A stretch of 64,000 nucleotides of DNA from contig DASRDZ010000077.1 of the NCBI GenBank assembly GCA_035652335.1, positions 1-64,000 of the forward strand, given 5' to 3'. Shown piece by piece: positions 13,260 to 22,675 of this stretch (its first letter is position 1; every line of letters starts with the position of its first letter). The notes under the pieces were generated by a model. That model was not told the origin of the DNA. It saw only the letters and a program-made list of their open reading frames with translations, and ran no database searches. A program made the translations under genes and the position numbers. Source of the stretch: DASRDZ01 sp035652335 (GTDB taxonomy: Bacteria; Chloroflexota; Dormibacteria; Aeolococcales; Aeolococcaceae).

Positions 13260-14896
13260 GCGGCCAGGTACCAGCGGCCGTACATCGCGGAGTCGCGGTC
13301 CTGGTCGAGCTGGGCGCCGGCGACCAGGCCGTTGACGGTGACGTTGTAGGCGGCGCGGTGCAGCGGCGCGTAGAGCGGGATGAAGGGAAGGTCGGTGGCC
13401 AGCAGCTTCTCCATCGCGCTGATGGCGGGCCGGCGCGCGCTCTGCAGCGCCGCACCGGGGGCGGCAACCGCGGTGCGCTCGGCGGCGAGCAGCCGGTCCA
13501 TCGCAGGGCTGGCGTACCCGCCCCAGTTCAGTCCCGCGGGATTGCCGGGCGGGACCTCCGCGGCGGACAGCGAGGCGCTGCGGTCGGGGTCGAGCGAGGT
13601 GCCGGTTTCGGTCAGGGCCAGCGAGAACTGGCCGCTGGCGAGCGCGCTGTGCAGGGCGACCGGGTCGACGGCGCGCGGTGTGATCTGGAAGCCTGCCGGC
13701 GCCGCCTGCGCGGCGATGCTGGCCGCCGCCGCCTGCCGTGCTGCGTCGCCGCGCGGGTAGAGCAGGTCGAGGGCCAGCGGCGCCTCGACGTGCGCCTGGG
13801 CCAGCAGCGCGCGCGCCCCGGCGACGTCGCGCACCGTGTGCGGCACCGCCGAGGCGTCGTACGCCCAGGACTGGGGCGGGACGTCGCCCCACATCGGCGT
13901 CGCGTTGTCGCCCATGGCGGCATGCGCGACGGCGCCGCGGTCGAGGGCGGCGGCGAGGGCCTGGCGCACCAGGGCGCTGCCGGTCGGCGTGCCGGCGCGG
14001 TCGTTGCACTGCAGGGCGACGAGACTCAGCTCCGGGTACGACGCCAGGCGCACGCCGACCTGCTGCTGCGCGTCGGACACGGCGTCGTCGGCGAGCTGCG
14101 GCGACCAGAGCACCTGGCCCTGGGCCAAGAGCGGTGGCACCAGGCGGGAATCGGTGACCACGTCGACCGTCAGCTTGTCGAAGTTGGGAGCGCCCCCATA
14201 CCAGTGCGGGTTGGGCGTGTAGGTGAGCAGCCCGCTGGCGGTCTCGCGCTGCTTGAACTGGAACGGGCCGCCGCTCACCGCCGGCGAGGTGTCGAAGAAC
14301 GCCGTGTCCATCTGCGCGGGCTTGTACTTCGACAGCACGTGCGCGGGAACCACCGGCGTCACCAGCCGCGCGCCGAACCCCGCGTCGGGTGCGCGCAGGG
14401 TGAAGCGCACCGTGGTCGCGTCGACGGCGGCGACCCTGGCGACCATCGACCAGTCGAAGGTCGCGTCGCCGGCGAGGGTGGGATCGCTCTCGGTGGTGAC
14501 GGTGTAGACGACGTCGGCCGCGGTCATCGGCGCGCCGTCGCTCCACTGCGCGTGCGGGCGCAGCGGCACCGTCCAGGTGAGGCCGTCGGCGGAGAGCTGT
14601 GGCAGCGCGGCGGCGAGGTCGGGCGCGATCGAGAGGTCGGGCCGGGCGCTGTAGAGCAGCGGGTAGAGCGGCGCGTAGGCGCGCACCGAGGACACGTCTC
14701 CTGCGGTCAGCGGGTTGAGCGACACCGGCTCGCTGTCGACGGCGACGACCAGCTGGCCGCCGTGGCGGGCCTGGGCGGTGGGCTGGTAGCCGCAGGCGCT
14801 GAGCAGCAGGGCGGCGAGGCCCGTCGCGGCGAGCGCGCTGCATCGCGGGGCCCTCTCCCCGTGTCCTATCGAGTGCCGCCGTGGCGCCGCGAGCAT
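13256..14896 (-). CDS. Family 5 (oligopeptide/nickel-type) solute-binding lipoprotein
   Basis: This 546-residue protein is an extracytoplasmic binding protein of the DppA/OppA/NikA class. The lipobox LLLSAC puts the lipid anchor at Cys35. The family pattern is clear: GGQLVVAVDSEPVSLNP near the mature N terminus, LSADGLTWTVPLRP, WSDGAPMTAADVVYTV, VSGGPFQFKQ and LNWGGYASPAMDRLL. No matching DppBC-type permease or ATPase is nearby, so this looks like an orphan receptor. Since family 5 proteins also bind oligosaccharides, it may deliver the sugar acid used by the operon. The ATG at 14896 is preceded by GGAGGG at a longish 11-base gap. It is the first gene of the operon. Confidence 0.88.
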   Translation of the reverse strand: MLAAPRRHSIGHGERAPRCSALAATGLAALLLSACGYQPTAQARHGGQLVVAVDSEPVSLNPLTAGDVSSVRAYAPLYPLLYSARPDLSIAPDLAAALPQLSADGLTWTVPLRPHAQWSDGAPMTAADVVYTVTTESDPTLAGDATFDWSMVARVAAVDATTVRFTLRAPDAGFGARLVTPVVPAHVLSKYKPAQMDTAFFDTSPAVSGGPFQFKQRETASGLLTYTPNPHWYGGAPNFDKLTVDVVTDSRLVPPLLAQGQVLWSPQLADDAVSDAQQQVGVRLASYPELSLVALQCNDRAGTPTGSALVRQALAAALDRGAVAHAAMGDNATPMWGDVPPQSWAYDASAVPHTVRDVAGARALLAQAHVEAPLALDLLYPRGDAARQAAAASIAAQAAPAGFQITPRAVDPVALHSALASGQFSLALTETGTSLDPDRSASLSAAEVPPGNPAGLNWGGYASPAMDRLLAAERTAVAAPGAALQSARRPAISAMEKLLATDLPFIPLYAPLHRAAYNVTVNGLVAGAQLDQDRDSAMYGRWYLAA

Positions 14897-14949
14897 GTGG
14901 CGCGCGTCCCTCCCGTGCCCCTGCGGGGCCTGCTGCCCACCGAGCGCCG

Positions 14950-15039
14950 TAGTATACCAGTCGCGCTCTGAGCCGCCATATGCCAGGAGTTTCTTTGATT
15001 CTGCAAGGGCGTCCTTGCTAGAGTACGCTGGCATACCAG
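14950..15039. promoter_or_regulatory. Divergent promoter region with FCD-GntR operator-like sites
   Basis: Three sites resemble the FCD-GntR consensus TGGTATACCA: TAGTATACCAG (14950-14960), the weaker CCATATGCCAG (14976-14986) and the near-perfect palindrome CTGGCATACCAG (15028-15039). They lie between the minus-strand sugar-acid operon and the plus-strand transporter operon. Binding by the operon's own GntR protein would regulate both directions. The area is locally AT-rich. Confidence 0.5.
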
Positions 15040-15124
15040 ATGCGGCGTGGCGGGGCTGAGGAGCAAGGCAGGGGCCGGTCGCGTCGTTCTGGGAGGGGCG
15101 GCCGGGGGAAAGGGAGTTGAGCTG

Positions 15125-17365
15125 GTGAGCGTGCCGGGCGAGGGTTCGGGGACGGCGGTGCGCCGGTTGCTGCGCGAGCGGCCGGAGCTGCTCGGCCTCG
15201 GTGTCGTGCTGGTGGCCGCGCTGGCCGTCGGGCGCGGCCTGAGCGGCGGCCTGCTCGGCCTCGGCGTGGTCAGCGGCGCCGCGGTCGCCCTGCAGGCCCT
15301 CGGCATCGTTCTCGTCCACCGCAGCAGCGGAGTGGTCAACTTCGCCCAGGTGCAGGTGGGCGCCACCGCGGCGGTGCTCTTCTCCGAGATGGTGCAGCGC
15401 CACGAGGTGCTCAACTTCGCCTCCTTCGTCTGCGGGCCCTGCCTGCCTGGCGGCGTGGCCCACGCCTCGGCCCTGGCCAGGGCGCTCGACTTCTGGCTCA
15501 GCTTCGCCATCGCCGTGGCGCTCAGCGCGCTGCTCGCCTACCTCGCCCACACCCTCCTGGTGCGCCGCTTCGCACGCGCCCCGCGCCTGGTGGCGACGGT
15601 GCTGACCATCGGCATCGCCCAGCTGCTCGCCGGGATCGCCGCCGCGCTGCCCTCGATGTTCGACAGCACCACGCCCGGCGTGCAGCTCAGCAACGCCGTT
15701 CCCATCCCGGCCGGCGTCGCCGTGACCATCGCGCCGATCACCTTCACCGCCTCGGACATCGCCACCGTCGTCGCCGTCGGACTCGCCTGCGCGGGCCTGG
15801 CGCTGTTCCTGCGGCGGAGCCGCCGCGGCATCGCGGTGCGCGGCGCGGCCGACAACGCCCTGCGGGCGCGCACCCTCGGCGTCGACGTCGACTCCCTGGG
15901 CGGCATGGTCTGGCTCATCGCCGGAGTCCTGAGCGGCGTCGGCGCCTGCCTGCAGGCGACCACCGCCGGGGTGCACACCGGCGCGCCGCTCGACGTGGTG
16001 ACCCTGGTCGGCATCCTGGCCGCGGCGGTGGTCGGCGGCTTCCGCAGCCTGCCGCTGGTCGTCGCCGGCGCGCTGGTGCTGGGCATCTTCGAGGTGTCGC
16101 TGGGCGCCAGCATCAACGCGCCGGATCTCTATCCCGCCCTCCTGCTCGCGCTGGTGTCCTTCTTCCTGCTGCTGCAGCGCCGGGGCCGCGGGCGCGCCGA
16201 GAGCGAGGCGATGGCCGGCTGGCTGGCGGCCCGCGAGGTGCGGCCCATCCCCGAGGCGCTGCGCCGCCTCCCCGTGGTGCAGACATGGCTGCGCTGGGGT
16301 GCAATCCTGCTGGCGGTGGTCGTGCTCGCCTACCCGGTGGTGATGTCGCCCAACGACGTGGCCACCGCCACCCGCGTCTGCATCTACGCCATGCTCGGCG
16401 TCTCGCTGCTGGTGCTGACCGGCTGGGGCGGGCAGATCAGCCTGGGGCAGCTGGCCATCGCCGCCGTCGGCGCCTACGTGGCCGCACTGGTGAGCGCGGG
16501 GACCGGCCTGTCCTTCCTGGTCGGCGTGCTGGCGGCCACCGCATGCGGGGCGCTGGCGGCGCTGCTGGTCGGCATCCCCGCCCTGCGCCTGCGCGGCATG
16601 AACCTGGCGGTGAGCACCCTGGCGCTGGCGGTGACCGTGTCGCTGGTGCTGATCAGCGGCAACTACCTGGGACAGGCGCTGCCCGACACCGTGCAGCGTC
16701 CCGTGCTGCTGGGGCTCGACCTCGACGACCAGCGCGTCTTCTACTACCTGTGCCTCGGCGTGCTCGCCCTGGTGCTGGTGGCGACGGCCGCGCTGCGACG
16801 CAGCCGCACGGCGCGGGCGCTGATCGCCTGCCGTGAGAACGAGCAGGCGGCGCGCGCGCTGGGGGTGAGCCCCACGCGCGTGCGGCTCGTCGCCTTCGCG
16901 GTCTCGGGTGCGCTGGCGGGCCTGGCCGGCGCGCTGCTCGCCTACAACGAGCACGGCGTGCACGCCCCCGACCTCACCCCCGAGCTGGGCGTGGCCGTCT
17001 TCCTCATGGTGGTGATCGGCGGCATGGGCTCGCTCTGGGGGCCGGTGCTGGGCGCGGTCTACCTCGGCTTCCTGCTCAGCTCCACCAACGTGCTGGTCGG
17101 CTTCCTGGCCAGCGGGGGCGGCGTGGTCTTCGTGCTGCTGCTCGCGCCTGGCGGGTTCGTGCAGCTCCTGGCCGCAACCCGCGACGCCATGCTGCGGCGG
17201 GTGGCGATGCGCCATCGCGTCCACGCGCCGGGACTGATCGCCGAGGCCGCGCTCGAGGGCCGGGCGGTGACGCCGATCGCCCCGCTGCGCTCCGGCGGCG
17301 GCGGGCGCGCCCACGTGCCGGTGCGCTACCGGCTCGACGCCGATGCGGCCGGAGCGCCGGAATGA
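15125..17365 (+). CDS. Branched-chain amino acid-type ABC permease, LivH-LivM fusion
   Basis: This 746-residue polytopic membrane protein joins the two permease subunits of a Liv-type ABC importer. Residues up to about 345 are LivH-like (VNFAQVQVGATAAVLFSEM and the RGIAVRGAADN loop contacting the ATPase). From about 380 it is LivM-like, with GWGGQISLGQLAIAAVGAY near 430 and the coupling-helix segment RENEQAARALGVSPTRVRL. I chose the GTG at 15125, preceded by AAGGGAG; a GTG at 15047 would add 26 Gly/Ala-rich residues. The stop overlaps the next gene by ATGA. Liv-type systems carry amino acids, urea or short amides; the substrate is unknown. It heads an eight-gene coupled operon. Confidence 0.88.
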   Translation: MSVPGEGSGTAVRRLLRERPELLGLGVVLVAALAVGRGLSGGLLGLGVVSGAAVALQALGIVLVHRSSGVVNFAQVQVGATAAVLFSEMVQRHEVLNFASFVCGPCLPGGVAHASALARALDFWLSFAIAVALSALLAYLAHTLLVRRFARAPRLVATVLTIGIAQLLAGIAAALPSMFDSTTPGVQLSNAVPIPAGVAVTIAPITFTASDIATVVAVGLACAGLALFLRRSRRGIAVRGAADNALRARTLGVDVDSLGGMVWLIAGVLSGVGACLQATTAGVHTGAPLDVVTLVGILAAAVVGGFRSLPLVVAGALVLGIFEVSLGASINAPDLYPALLLALVSFFLLLQRRGRGRAESEAMAGWLAAREVRPIPEALRRLPVVQTWLRWGAILLAVVVLAYPVVMSPNDVATATRVCIYAMLGVSLLVLTGWGGQISLGQLAIAAVGAYVAALVSAGTGLSFLVGVLAATACGALAALLVGIPALRLRGMNLAVSTLALAVTVSLVLISGNYLGQALPDTVQRPVLLGLDLDDQRVFYYLCLGVLALVLVATAALRRSRTARALIACRENEQAARALGVSPTRVRLVAFAVSGALAGLAGALLAYNEHGVHAPDLTPELGVAVFLMVVIGGMGSLWGPVLGAVYLGFLLSSTNVLVGFLASGGGVVFVLLLAPGGFVQLLAATRDAMLRRVAMRHRVHAPGLIAEAALEGRAVTPIAPLRSGGGGRAHVPVRYRLDADAAGAPE

Positions 17366-20300
17366 TCGCCACCCGCCCGCCGGTGCCGTCGGAGCGTCTG
17401 GTGGCGCAGGGCGCCGCCTACACGCCGCCCGCCGAGGAGGAGAACCCCTTCGCCGAAGGGCTCGACGCGCTGGAGCGCGGCCCGCGCCTCCGCGACCGCC
17501 TGGGGCTGTACGTGAGCCAGGTCAACCCCTGGTCGGTGGCCGCCGGGTACGCGGTCACGCCGCTGCTCGTGGTCGGCCTGCTCCAGCTGCTCGGCAACGC
17601 CGACTACCAGGCGCTCTTCGTGCTCATCCCCCAGATGCGCCCGAGTTTCGGCTACGACCTGCAGTTTCTCGTGGTCTTCAACTACGTCCTGCAGGTGAGC
17701 CAGACCCTGGGGGCGCCGCTGATGGGCTTCGTCGCCGACCGGGTGCGGCGCGTCTGGATGCTGCGCGCCGGCGGCATCGTCGCCCACCTCGGCTCCATCA
17801 CCATGGGCTTCTCGGCCGGCCCGGGACAGCTCCTCGCCGGACGCGCCATCGCCACCGGCGGCCAGGTGGTCGCCCAGCCCGCGGCGATGCCCCTGCTCAC
17901 CGACTGCTACCCGCCGGAGCGGCGGGCGCGCGCCATCGGCTTCGTCATGCAGTGCGGCAGCCTGGGCGCGGTGCTCTCGCCCATCGTCATCGGCGTCATC
18001 GCCGCGGGCTACGGGTGGCGCACCGCGTTCATCGTGCTGGGCGCCTTCTCGCTGGCGCTGACGGGGCTGTACTTCACCGTCCGCGAGCCGGTGCGGGGCG
18101 AGCAGGACCGCCTGGCCATGGGCGCCGGCGCCGACGTGGCGCAGCACGAGCAGGCGCCCGCGGGATGGAAGGAGTCCTGGCGTGCCCTCAACAGCGTGCA
18201 GACGCTGCGCCGCATCTGGTTCGCCATGCCATTCCTCTCCGCGGCGAGCTTCATCTTCGTGCTGCTGCCCATCTACTTCTCGGTGGAGTGGCATCTCGGC
18301 GCGGCCGCCTACGGCCTGGTGGCGGCGGCCGAGGCGGCGGTGACCCTCGCCGCGCAGGTGCTGGTCAGCGTGCTCACCGAGCGCATGCTCGCCGAGCGAC
18401 CTGCACGGGTGATGGGGTTGGTCGGGGTGATCTGCGTCGTGCTGATGGCGGCGCTGCTGCTCTGCGCGCTGGCGCCGTCGCTCTGGATCGCCGTGCTCGC
18501 GGCGTGCGTCGCCGGCGCCTGCTCGCTGCTCGTCAACCCGGGCTTCAGCCCGCCGCTGCTGTCGGTGGTCTCGCTGGTTGCGCCGGCGCGCATCCGGGCG
18601 ATGGGCATGACCAGCTACGCGCCCTGGCAGCTGCTCTCCTTCCCCATCCTCTTCTACGGGGTCGGCGCCATCCAGAGCGCGGGCTGGTCGACCCGCATGC
18701 AGCTCCTCCCCTACCTGCCCCTGTTCCTCGTCGCCGCCGTGATCCTGGCCACCGGCGGGCTGCACGTCGCCGCCGACATGCGCTCCGCTCTGGCCGCCAG
18801 CATGGCCGACGAGGAGGCGCGACGGGCCCGCCAGTCCGGACGTCGCAAGCTGCTGGTGTGCCGCGACGTCGACGTCGTCCACGAGGGTGCGCGCATCCTC
18901 TTCGGCGTCGACCTCGACGTCCACGAGGGCGAGATCCTCGCCCTGCTCGGCACCAACGGCGCGGGCAAGTCGACGCTGCTGCGCGCCATCGCGGGCGTGC
19001 AGGAGGCGTCGAGCGGCGCCATCCTCCTCGACGGTGCGGACATCACCCACTCGCCGCCGCACCTCACCACCGAGCGCGGCGTCGCGCTGGTGCCCGGCGG
19101 GCGCGCCGTCTTCCCGCGGCTCACCGTCGCGGAGAACCTGCGCCTGGCGGCCGCCGGCGTCGCCCCCGACGATCGCGGCTCGCGCGTCGAGGCGGTGCTC
19201 ACCCTGTTCCCGGTGCTGCGCACCCGCATGGGCCAGCTCGCCGGTGACCTGAGCGGCGGCGAGCAGCAGATGCTGGCGCTCTCCCAGGCGTTGCTGCAGC
19301 ACCCCCGCCTGCTCCTCGTCGACGAGATGAGCCTCGGGCTGGCGCCGATGGTGGTCGACCAGCTGCTCGACGCGCTGCGGCGCATCCACGCGGGCGGGAC
19401 GACGATCGTCATCGTCGAGCAGTCCGTCAACGTCGCGCTGACCGTCGCCGACCGCGCCGTGTTCATGGAGAAGGGGCGCGTCGTCTTCGAGGGCGCCACG
19501 GCGGAGCTGCTGCAGCGGGGCGACCTGGCGCGCAGCGTCTTCCTGGGGCAGAGCCGCGCCAGTGCGGGCGGCACGCTGAGCGGCACGGCGCGACGGCACG
19601 GCGCCGCGGATGCGGCGGACGCGGAGGTGCTCCGCGTCGACCGTCTGGGGGTGCGCTTCGGCGGCGTCGACGCGCTGCGCGAGGTGACCCTCAGCGTCGG
19701 CGGCAACGAGATCGTCGGGGTGATCGGGCCCAACGGTGCCGGCAAGTCCACGCTCTTCGACGCCATCTCCGGGTTCGTGGCACCCTCGGCAGGAACGGTC
19801 GTCGCCTTCGGCGAGGACGTCACCGCGCTCCCCCCCGAGGCACGCGCACGCCGCGGACTGGTGCGCTCCTTCCAGAACCTGCAGCTCTTCGGCGCCATGA
19901 CGGTGCGCGAGGTCATCGCCCTCGCCCTGGAGCGCACCGCCTCCGACCTGGAGGGCCTGGGCGCGGCGCTGCGGCTGCCCGGTGCGCGCCGCATGCAGCG
20001 GCGCACCGCGCGGCGCATCGACAACCTCCTCGACGGGCTCGGGCTGCGCCCCAACGCCGAGCAGTTCATCGGCGAGCTCTCCACCGGGACGCGACGCATC
20101 GTCGACCTCGCCTGCCTGCTCGCCGCCGAGCCGCGGCTGCTGCTGCTCGACGAGCCCTCCAGCGGCCTGGCGCAGAGCGAGACCGAGGAGCTGGGTCCGC
20201 TGATCGGGCGCATCGCCAAGGAGGCGGGCTGCAGCATCCTGCTCATCGAGCACGACCTGCCACTGGTGACCGCGGTGGCGACGCGGATGGTGGCCATGGA

Positions 20301-20418
20301 CCAGGGACACGTCATCGCCGACGGACCGCCGCGCGCGGTCGTCGAGGATGCCGCGGTGGTGCGCGCCTACCTGGGCGCGTCCACGGCGGCGCTGAACCGA
20401 TCGGGGAGGATCTCATGA
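17362..20418 (+). CDS. Three-part fusion: MFS transporter - LivF ATPase - LivG ATPase
   Basis: This 1,018-residue protein joins a 12-helix major facilitator domain (about 45-475, motif A-like DRVRRVWMLRAGG) to two ABC ATPase domains. The first resembles LivF: Walker A GTNGAGKST near 530, signature LSGGEQQM near 630, Walker B LLLVDE. The second resembles LivG: Walker A GPNGAGKST near 790, altered signature LSTGTRR near 906, Walker B LLLLDE. Both ATPases should energise the LivH-LivM fusion encoded just upstream. The role of a secondary-transporter domain on ABC ATPases is unknown; it might anchor them, sense substrate or carry an associated solute. ATGA overlaps occur at both ends. Continuous reading through all three parts argues against an assembly error. 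Confidence 0.9.
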   Translation: MIATRPPVPSERLVAQGAAYTPPAEEENPFAEGLDALERGPRLRDRLGLYVSQVNPWSVAAGYAVTPLLVVGLLQLLGNADYQALFVLIPQMRPSFGYDLQFLVVFNYVLQVSQTLGAPLMGFVADRVRRVWMLRAGGIVAHLGSITMGFSAGPGQLLAGRAIATGGQVVAQPAAMPLLTDCYPPERRARAIGFVMQCGSLGAVLSPIVIGVIAAGYGWRTAFIVLGAFSLALTGLYFTVREPVRGEQDRLAMGAGADVAQHEQAPAGWKESWRALNSVQTLRRIWFAMPFLSAASFIFVLLPIYFSVEWHLGAAAYGLVAAAEAAVTLAAQVLVSVLTERMLAERPARVMGLVGVICVVLMAALLLCALAPSLWIAVLAACVAGACSLLVNPGFSPPLLSVVSLVAPARIRAMGMTSYAPWQLLSFPILFYGVGAIQSAGWSTRMQLLPYLPLFLVAAVILATGGLHVAADMRSALAASMADEEARRARQSGRRKLLVCRDVDVVHEGARILFGVDLDVHEGEILALLGTNGAGKSTLLRAIAGVQEASSGAILLDGADITHSPPHLTTERGVALVPGGRAVFPRLTVAENLRLAAAGVAPDDRGSRVEAVLTLFPVLRTRMGQLAGDLSGGEQQMLALSQALLQHPRLLLVDEMSLGLAPMVVDQLLDALRRIHAGGTTIVIVEQSVNVALTVADRAVFMEKGRVVFEGATAELLQRGDLARSVFLGQSRASAGGTLSGTARRHGAADAADAEVLRVDRLGVRFGGVDALREVTLSVGGNEIVGVIGPNGAGKSTLFDAISGFVAPSAGTVVAFGEDVTALPPEARARRGLVRSFQNLQLFGAMTVREVIALALERTASDLEGLGAALRLPGARRMQRRTARRIDNLLDGLGLRPNAEQFIGELSTGTRRIVDLACLLAAEPRLLLLDEPSSGLAQSETEELGPLIGRIAKEAGCSILLIEHDLPLVTAVATRMVAMDQGHVIADGPPRAVVEDAAVVRAYLGASTAALNRSGRIS

Positions 20419-21422
20419 CGCAGCTCCGGCCGTTCTCGGCCACAACTCCGGCGCTCGACCCGGCCTCGTTCCGGGCCCGCTTCGAGGCGATGGCGGCCAA
20501 CATGCAGCGGGTCATCAAGGGCAAGCCCGAGGTGGTGCGCATGGTGCTCACCGCCGTGCTCGCCGAGGGCCACGTCCTGCTGGAGGACCTGCCAGGCACC
20601 GGCAAGACGATGCTGGCGCGCAGCCTGGCCCAGACCATCGACGTCCCCACCGCGCGCGTGCAGTGCACCCCCGACCTGCTGCCCTCCGACGTCACCGGCT
20701 CGACGATCATCGACATGCAGACCAGCAACTTCGTCTTCAAGCCCGGCCCGCTCTTCACCAGCGTGCTGCTGGTCGACGAGGTCAACCGGGCCACGCCGAA
20801 GACGCAGAGCGCGTTGCTGGAAGCCATGCAGGAGCGCGCGGTCACCGTCGACGGCGTCACCCATCCGCTGCCCCGCCCCTTCCTGATGATCGCCACCCAG
20901 AACCCCATCGAGCTGGCCGGGACCTTCCCGCTCCCCGAGGCGCAGCTCGACCGCTTCCTCTTCAAGCTCTCGGTGGGCTATCCCGACCGCGGCGCCGAGG
21001 CGGAGGTGCTGCGCGCCAACATCGCCGACGAGGCGATCGCCGACCTGCGCCCCGTGGCCACCACCGGCGACGTGCTGCAGCTGGTGGAATGGGCGCGCGG
21101 GATCACCGTCAGCGAGCCGGTGATGATGTACATCATCGACCTCTGCCAGGCGACGCGCAGCGATCCCTCGTTGCTGATCGGCGCCAGCACCCGTGCTTCG
21201 CTCGCCCTGATGCGCGCCGCGCGCGTGGTGGCCGCGTCGCAGGGACGCGAGGACGTCTACCCCGACGACGTGCGCCACGTGCTCAGCGCGGTGTTCGCCC
21301 ACCGCCTGGTGCTCACCCCCGACGCGCAGCTGCGCGACGAGACCGTCGACAAGGTGGTCGAGCGCATCGTCGGCCGCGTCAAGCCGCCGCTCGGCGTGGG
21401 CGGGGAGAGCGCCCCGGCATGA
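20415..21422 (+). CDS. MoxR-family AAA+ ATPase
   Basis: This 335-residue cytoplasmic AAA+ chaperone typically works with DUF58 or VWA proteins to mature or insert metals or cofactors into partners. Walker A is EDLPGTGKTMLARSL, Walker B LLVDEVNRATPKTQ, sensor 1 IATQNPIE and the arginine-finger area QLDRFLFKL. A lid domain ends the protein. GGGAGGA precedes the ATG, which overlaps the MFS-ABC fusion stop. The next gene is a DUF58 protein and the one after a transglutaminase-like protein, the common MoxR-DUF58-transglutaminase trio. Its coupling behind a Liv-type transporter is the odd part. Confidence 0.92.
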   Translation: MTQLRPFSATTPALDPASFRARFEAMAANMQRVIKGKPEVVRMVLTAVLAEGHVLLEDLPGTGKTMLARSLAQTIDVPTARVQCTPDLLPSDVTGSTIIDMQTSNFVFKPGPLFTSVLLVDEVNRATPKTQSALLEAMQERAVTVDGVTHPLPRPFLMIATQNPIELAGTFPLPEAQLDRFLFKLSVGYPDRGAEAEVLRANIADEAIADLRPVATTGDVLQLVEWARGITVSEPVMMYIIDLCQATRSDPSLLIGASTRASLALMRAARVVAASQGREDVYPDDVRHVLSAVFAHRLVLTPDAQLRDETVDKVVERIVGRVKPPLGVGGESAPA

Positions 21423-22675
21423 TCGGCGCCCGGCGCCGCGACACGGAAGCAGGAGCGGGCGCTCTCGCGCGCCTCGAACAGAGGCTCGGCCTGTCCGCCA
21501 ACGGCCTCGCAGTGAGCGGCTTCGCGGTGCTGGGCTGGATCGTCGCGCGCGCGCTGGGTGGACGGGCGCTGTTCCTGCTCGTCTACGTGGCGCTGCTGCT
21601 GGTCGGCGCGGCCTGGTGGATCGCGCGGCGGCGTCGCGCCCTGCAGGCGGAGCGCTCGCAGCTCCCCACCCGCGTGCGCGAAGGACAGACGGTGCTCGCG
21701 GAGATCACCCTGCGCTCGCGCCGCCGGCTGACGTCGTTCGTCGTCGAGGAGCGGCTCGACGACGCGCTGGGGTCACCGGTGCGCGTCGCCGTCGGCACGC
21801 TCTCGCCCGATCGCGACGTGCACCACCAGTACAGCATCCGCCCGCGGCGCCGCGGCGTGTATCGCGTCGGTCCGCTGGAGGCGGAGTGGACCGACCCCTT
21901 CGGCCTGGCGCGCAGCCGCCAGCCGCTGCTCGACGCAACCGAGATCATCGTGCACCCCTCCACCGAGGTGGTCGTCGACCGTCCCACCGCGCGCAAGTGG
22001 GAGGACCCGCCGGTGCGGCCGCCGCACAGCCGCGCCTGGCCCGCGGGGTTCGAGTTCTATGGCATGCGCGACTACGTCGTCGGCGACGACCTGCGCCGCG
22101 TCGTCTGGCGCGCGTCGGCGCGCACCGGCCGCCTGCTGGTGCGCGAGTTCGAGCAGGGCATCACCGACCGCATCGTCGTCGTGCTCGACACCGACCGCAC
22201 CTGGCACCGTCCCGGCGAGGTGTCCGACACCTTCGAGGCGGCGGTGCGCTGCGCGGCGTCGCTGGGCGTCCGCCACCTCCAGGACGGCTTCAGCGTCGGG
22301 CTGGAGTCCAACTCGGCGCGCCTGGCGGTGGACCTGCGCGGGCTGCGCGCGCGCATCCCGCTGCTCGACGAGCTGGCGCGCGTGCAGCGCGAGTCGACGT
22401 CGCTGCGCGAGTCGCTGGAGAGGCTGCTGCGGGTGCGCGCAGGCGTGGCCCACCACGTGGTGATCACGCCGCACCTCGACGCGGACAGCGCGGGACGGCT
22501 GCGGCTGCTCGTCGAGAAGGGCGGATCGGTGCTCGTCGCCGCGGTGGTGTGGGAGGAGTCCGACCCGCTCACCGTGCGGCGCGCGGTGGAGATGGGCGCG
22601 CAGGTGGTCGAGGTGCGTCCCGGCGCGGCGCTGGGCACGGTGTTCTCGCGTGCGGTGGGCGCAGGATCACGATGA
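21419..22675 (+). CDS. DUF58 membrane-associated VWA-like protein
   Basis: This 418-residue protein has two hydrophobic helices near residues 30-70, followed by a cytoplasmic DUF58 domain. The hallmark stretch FEFYGMRDYVVGDDLRRVVW is near residue 200, and the following RLLVREFEQGITDRIVVVLD starts a VWA-like fold. DUF58 proteins are the usual partners of MoxR ATPases. ATGA overlaps tie it to both neighbours. The exact cellular target is not known; the context suggests a chaperone-type assembly acting on the transporter or on the transglutaminase-like protein next to it. Confidence 0.9.
   Translation: MIGARRRDTEAGAGALARLEQRLGLSANGLAVSGFAVLGWIVARALGGRALFLLVYVALLLVGAAWWIARRRRALQAERSQLPTRVREGQTVLAEITLRSRRRLTSFVVEERLDDALGSPVRVAVGTLSPDRDVHHQYSIRPRRRGVYRVGPLEAEWTDPFGLARSRQPLLDATEIIVHPSTEVVVDRPTARKWEDPPVRPPHSRAWPAGFEFYGMRDYVVGDDLRRVVWRASARTGRLLVREFEQGITDRIVVVLDTDRTWHRPGEVSDTFEAAVRCAASLGVRHLQDGFSVGLESNSARLAVDLRGLRARIPLLDELARVQRESTSLRESLERLLRVRAGVAHHVVITPHLDADSAGRLRLLVEKGGSVLVAAVVWEESDPLTVRRAVEMGAQVVEVRPGAALGTVFSRAVGAGSR

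Noticed and set aside
14897..17314. Minus-strand frame continuing upstream of the solute-binding lipoprotein
   Set aside because: The signal peptide fixes the start near 14896, and the extension is antisense to the LivH-LivM fusion.
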